Shown here piece by piece: positions 61,753 through 64,000 of a stretch of 64,000 bases of DNA (the first letter of the stretch is position 1; each line of letters begins with the position of its first letter). The notes beneath the pieces are model-generated. The model had not been told where the DNA came from, made no database searches, and was given only the letters and a program-made list of their open reading frames with translations. This stretch comes from an uncultured Roseburia sp. (GTDB lineage Bacteria > Bacillota > Clostridia > Lachnospirales > Lachnospiraceae), in contig CALZGM010000004.1 of assembly GCA_945787015.1 (NCBI GenBank), positions 62,001 to 126,000 on the forward strand, read 5' to 3'. Position numbers and translations under genes: made by a program.

Positions 61753-63064
61753 CCGATGAACCCTCGTCCTGCTTAATAATATATAGTCCCTGAATAATCG
61801 CAAAAATAATAATGGAACTTAAAATAGAGCTTCCACCGTAGCTTACAAGCGGTAATGTTACACCTGTAGATGGAATGAAATTAGTAACACCACCTAAGGT
61901 TAAAAATACCTGGAATCCATAAAGAGTTCCCAAACCTAATGCAACTAATTTATGAAAGCGGTCTTTTATCTGCTTTGCAATATTCAAAAACAAAAGAAGG
62001 CAGCTTAAACATACTAGAATCAGGCATATAGCAAAAATGCCGCCGAATTCTTCGGCAATTGCTGAAAATATAAAATCCTGTACTACAACCGGGATTTTTT
62101 CCGGCTCACCTTTATATAATCCAAGCCCAAGCCATCCTCCGGTTCCGATTGCAAATAAAGATTGTCCAATCTGGTAACCTTCTTTTTCAATTACCTCCAA
62201 CGGTGAACTCCATGCCAGTACTCGTACTCTTACATGTGAGAATAGTCGATATGCTATCACGGAAGCAACTACTCCGGCGCCTGTTCCTGCAAATAAATAA
62301 ATAACGTTTTTTGTTGCAACAAAAAGCATAACAAGATATACCACAAAGAAAATCAAAGCAGCTCCCAAATCCTTCGAAAAAACCAGAACAAGAACATGCG
62401 CGGCTGCAATGATTGTAGCAATACAAACACGTAAAAAACCGTTATTCTGATATAGCATTCCTGCCACAAAGAAAATGAAACTAATTTTTACAAACTCTGC
62501 CGGTTGGAAGGATACACCGCCAATAGAGATGGAAAGTTTTGCACCATAACTAATGGCACCTGCGATTGCTACTGCAAGCAAACACCCAAGCCCGATTACC
62601 GCAAATGCAGGATACAGCTTTCTGACAAATCCAACATTTCTGATACAAAGAGGTACAATAAAAGCAAGACAGGCTGCAATCGCTGTAATAATGGTCTGTT
62701 TTATTGCTTTTTCCGGTGAAATACGCGTAATGGTAATAAAACCGATTACTAAAAGCATACACATATTATTTGTCAGCAATGCTGAAGCCTTCGTATAAAA
62801 AAATAAGTAAAAACATTGAATCACACTAATTAAAACAAACTGTGCAATATACAAAACGACCATACGGGTATCATCTGTAACTATGTAAATCAGATTCGAA
62901 GCAATCATATGAATCAGATACATAACAATACGCTGTCTGTTGTATATATGAGTTCTTGTTTCTTTACGAAGCCCATGAATCTGTGATTCAAAGCACTGAA
63001 AAGTATATACTCCAAAAAGCAATATCATCAGATACTGTGATGCTTCTATTATGAGGTTTAGCAT
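61700..63064 (-). CDS. FtsW/RodA/SpoVE-family peptidoglycan polymerase
   Basis: SEDS-family glycosyltransferase with about ten membrane segments in 454 aa, which polymerises lipid II and works with the adjacent class B PBP. The conserved VSFQPAEFVKISFIFFVAG, FSKDLGAALIFFVVYLVML and TGVTLPLVSYGGSSILSSII stretches are the family core, and the catalytic Asp lies in the region of SKDLGAAL. Whether it serves division, elongation or spore cortex is not decided here. Its 3' end overlaps the PBP gene. Confidence 0.94.
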   Translation of the reverse strand: MLNLIIEASQYLMILLFGVYTFQCFESQIHGLRKETRTHIYNRQRIVMYLIHMIASNLIYIVTDDTRMVVLYIAQFVLISVIQCFYLFFYTKASALLTNNMCMLLVIGFITITRISPEKAIKQTIITAIAACLAFIVPLCIRNVGFVRKLYPAFAVIGLGCLLAVAIAGAISYGAKLSISIGGVSFQPAEFVKISFIFFVAGMLYQNNGFLRVCIATIIAAAHVLVLVFSKDLGAALIFFVVYLVMLFVATKNVIYLFAGTGAGVVASVIAYRLFSHVRVRVLAWSSPLEVIEKEGYQIGQSLFAIGTGGWLGLGLYKGEPEKIPVVVQDFIFSAIAEEFGGIFAICLILVCLSCLLLFLNIAKQIKDRFHKLVALGLGTLYGFQVFLTLGGVTNFIPSTGVTLPLVSYGGSSILSSIIIFAIIQGLYIIKQDEGSSDDRKRVEKREKEKVTSK

Positions 63065-63067
63065 AGG

Positions 63068-64000
63068 TTATTCCACTCCTCTTTTATAGTGTCCATAGGT
63101 AAAATCTCCTTCAAATACTTCGTTTGGGTTTTCCAATAATTGAAGAATTTCACGGACTTTATGCTCATTTTCAATGGTAAATGACAACCGATACGCGGCA
63201 AATCCCATTTCTTTTATTTCATCAATCACTTTAAACAATGCAAGCGGCAATGAATTATATATCACATTATAACACTCTTCGCAATTATTTTTAACAGCAA
63301 ATTGCTTATCATAACGGTCTTTCAAAAAGGAAACACCCGATTTCTTCAGACACCCTGCAGTACTTCGCATGATGCATTGTGCAGATGTCATTAGCGGAAT
63401 TCTTCCGTAAATAACAACCTCACTATTGTAATTATCACGGTGAAGAAGTTCTTTTTTATTTAGCTCAAATGGAGCCGTAATACGAATCGGCGAATATGAA
63501 TTTAACACCTCAATTGCTTTTGAATTATAACTATAAAGATTATGATCTATCACGATTTTCGCATTAGGCAATTGCTCTTTTAGAAACCAGAGTGCGTCAT
63601 AACTTTTTATAACAAATCCCTCAATACCGATTTCTGCCATCTTATCCATTAAGTTTCTGTAAAAGTCTAAGGTATGTTTACGTAAAACAGAAGGCATTAT
63701 AAAGTATACCTTTTTCCCTTTTGCTTTAGTCAGTATGCAATCCTCTTTTAATTCATCTAATAATGCATCTCTGGTATAACAGCTGCTATCAAGATATATT
63801 TCAGAAACAGCTTTACTTTCCAATAGCGGAAATAACTGACTGCGCGTCTCAATAGACGCTGTAATCAGAGGTCTTTCTTCTTTCACTGACAATTGTTTTA
63901 AAGCAAGCGTTTCTTTAGGCAATACCGGATCAACGCGACGATATTTCTTTACCAGAAGTTCCTCTAACTGTAATAATGCATCTCTACGCAGCTGGTTTAC
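63068..64000 (-). CDS. U32-family peptidase, 3' part (5' end outside window)
   Basis: Collagenase-like U32 peptidase; the visible 310 residues are its C-terminal portion. The frame is open to the right edge (VNQLRRDALLQLEELL), so the ATG-like start at 63922 is internal. GFVIKSYDALWFLKEQLPNA, YGRIPLMTSAQCIMRSTAGC and KNNCEECYNVIYNSLPLALF, with their cysteines, match the U32 C-terminal region. It lies 3 nt upstream of the FtsW/RodA gene. Confidence 0.87.
   Translation of the reverse strand, partial: VNQLRRDALLQLEELLVKKYRRVDPVLPKETLALKQLSVKEERPLITASIETRSQLFPLLESKAVSEIYLDSSCYTRDALLDELKEDCILTKAKGKKVYFIMPSVLRKHTLDFYRNLMDKMAEIGIEGFVIKSYDALWFLKEQLPNAKIVIDHNLYSYNSKAIEVLNSYSPIRITAPFELNKKELLHRDNYNSEVVIYGRIPLMTSAQCIMRSTAGCLKKSGVSFLKDRYDKQFAVKNNCEECYNVIYNSLPLALFKVIDEIKEMGFAAYRLSFTIENEHKVREILQLLENPNEVFEGDFTYGHYKRGVE

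Overview
The window reads as chromosomal DNA of a spore-forming, low-G+C Firmicute, most likely a Lachnospiraceae (Clostridium cluster XIVa) relative. Four things point there: AT-rich sequence with strong AGGAGG-type ribosome binding sites; sporulation genes (an alpha/beta SASP, a GerW/YtfJ protein, YlbJ, a YtvI-like permease); the short HisG plus HisZ form of histidine synthesis; and an L27 precursor with its Prp protease. Species cannot be named from the sequence. Nearly all genes lie on the minus strand. No rRNA, tRNA, CRISPR array, prophage or transposase was seen.

Layout. 1-4.9 kb: 3' part of lexA (+), converging on rplU-prp-rpmA / obgE-yhbY-nadD-yqeK-rsfS (-), with a sigma-A promoter and L21-leader-like 5' UTR in front of rplU. 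4.9-9.1 kb: radical SAM (TIGR03960 type), its DUF2344 partner and RNase G, plus a small membrane protein. 9.2-14.4 kb: histidine operon hisZ-hisG-hisD-hisB-hisIE; the last gene carries a HisF-like N-terminal domain that has lost a key Asp. 14.4-15.9 kb: recU and an RluA pseudouridine synthase. 15.9-25.4 kb: an accessory array of sixteen small co-directional genes and gene remnants (GNATs, Nudix, metallophosphoesterase, phosphotransferase, DMT exporter, histidine phosphatase, terpene-cyclase-like protein and others). Two of its junctions are deletion scars. 25.4-30.3 kb: ygiQ-like, rsuA-like, M23 peptidase, pepD.

30.3-38 kb: ylbJ (+) faces the housekeeping operon yicC-remA-gmk-rpoZ-rimO-pgsA-cinA-rsmD-coaD-coiled-coil gene. 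38-45 kb: a BlaI-type repressor with two operator dyads and two tandem BlaR1-like M56 membrane proteases carrying unusual repeat-containing C-terminal regions; the proximal copy is frameshifted. Upstream is a gap of about 390 bp with a nested four-arm inverted repeat. 45-57.9 kb: pepF, rqcH, a YtvI-like permease, a GH105 hydrolase behind a perfect cre match, SASP, a soluble hybrid histidine kinase, recG, a fakA-like gene, yloU and rpmB. 57.9-64 kb: a 44-aa membrane protein, gerW, a DUF2953 protein, an unknown protein, a Nudix gene, then a class B PBP, an FtsW/RodA protein and the 3' part of a U32 peptidase gene.

Most of the window is ordinary core genome (ribosome assembly, RNA modification, histidine synthesis, cell wall, spore). 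The parts that merit attention are the 16-25 kb array, the BlaI/M56 locus with its adjacent nested repeat, the hairpin between Shine-Dalgarno and start codon of recU, and the HisF-like/HisIE fusion.
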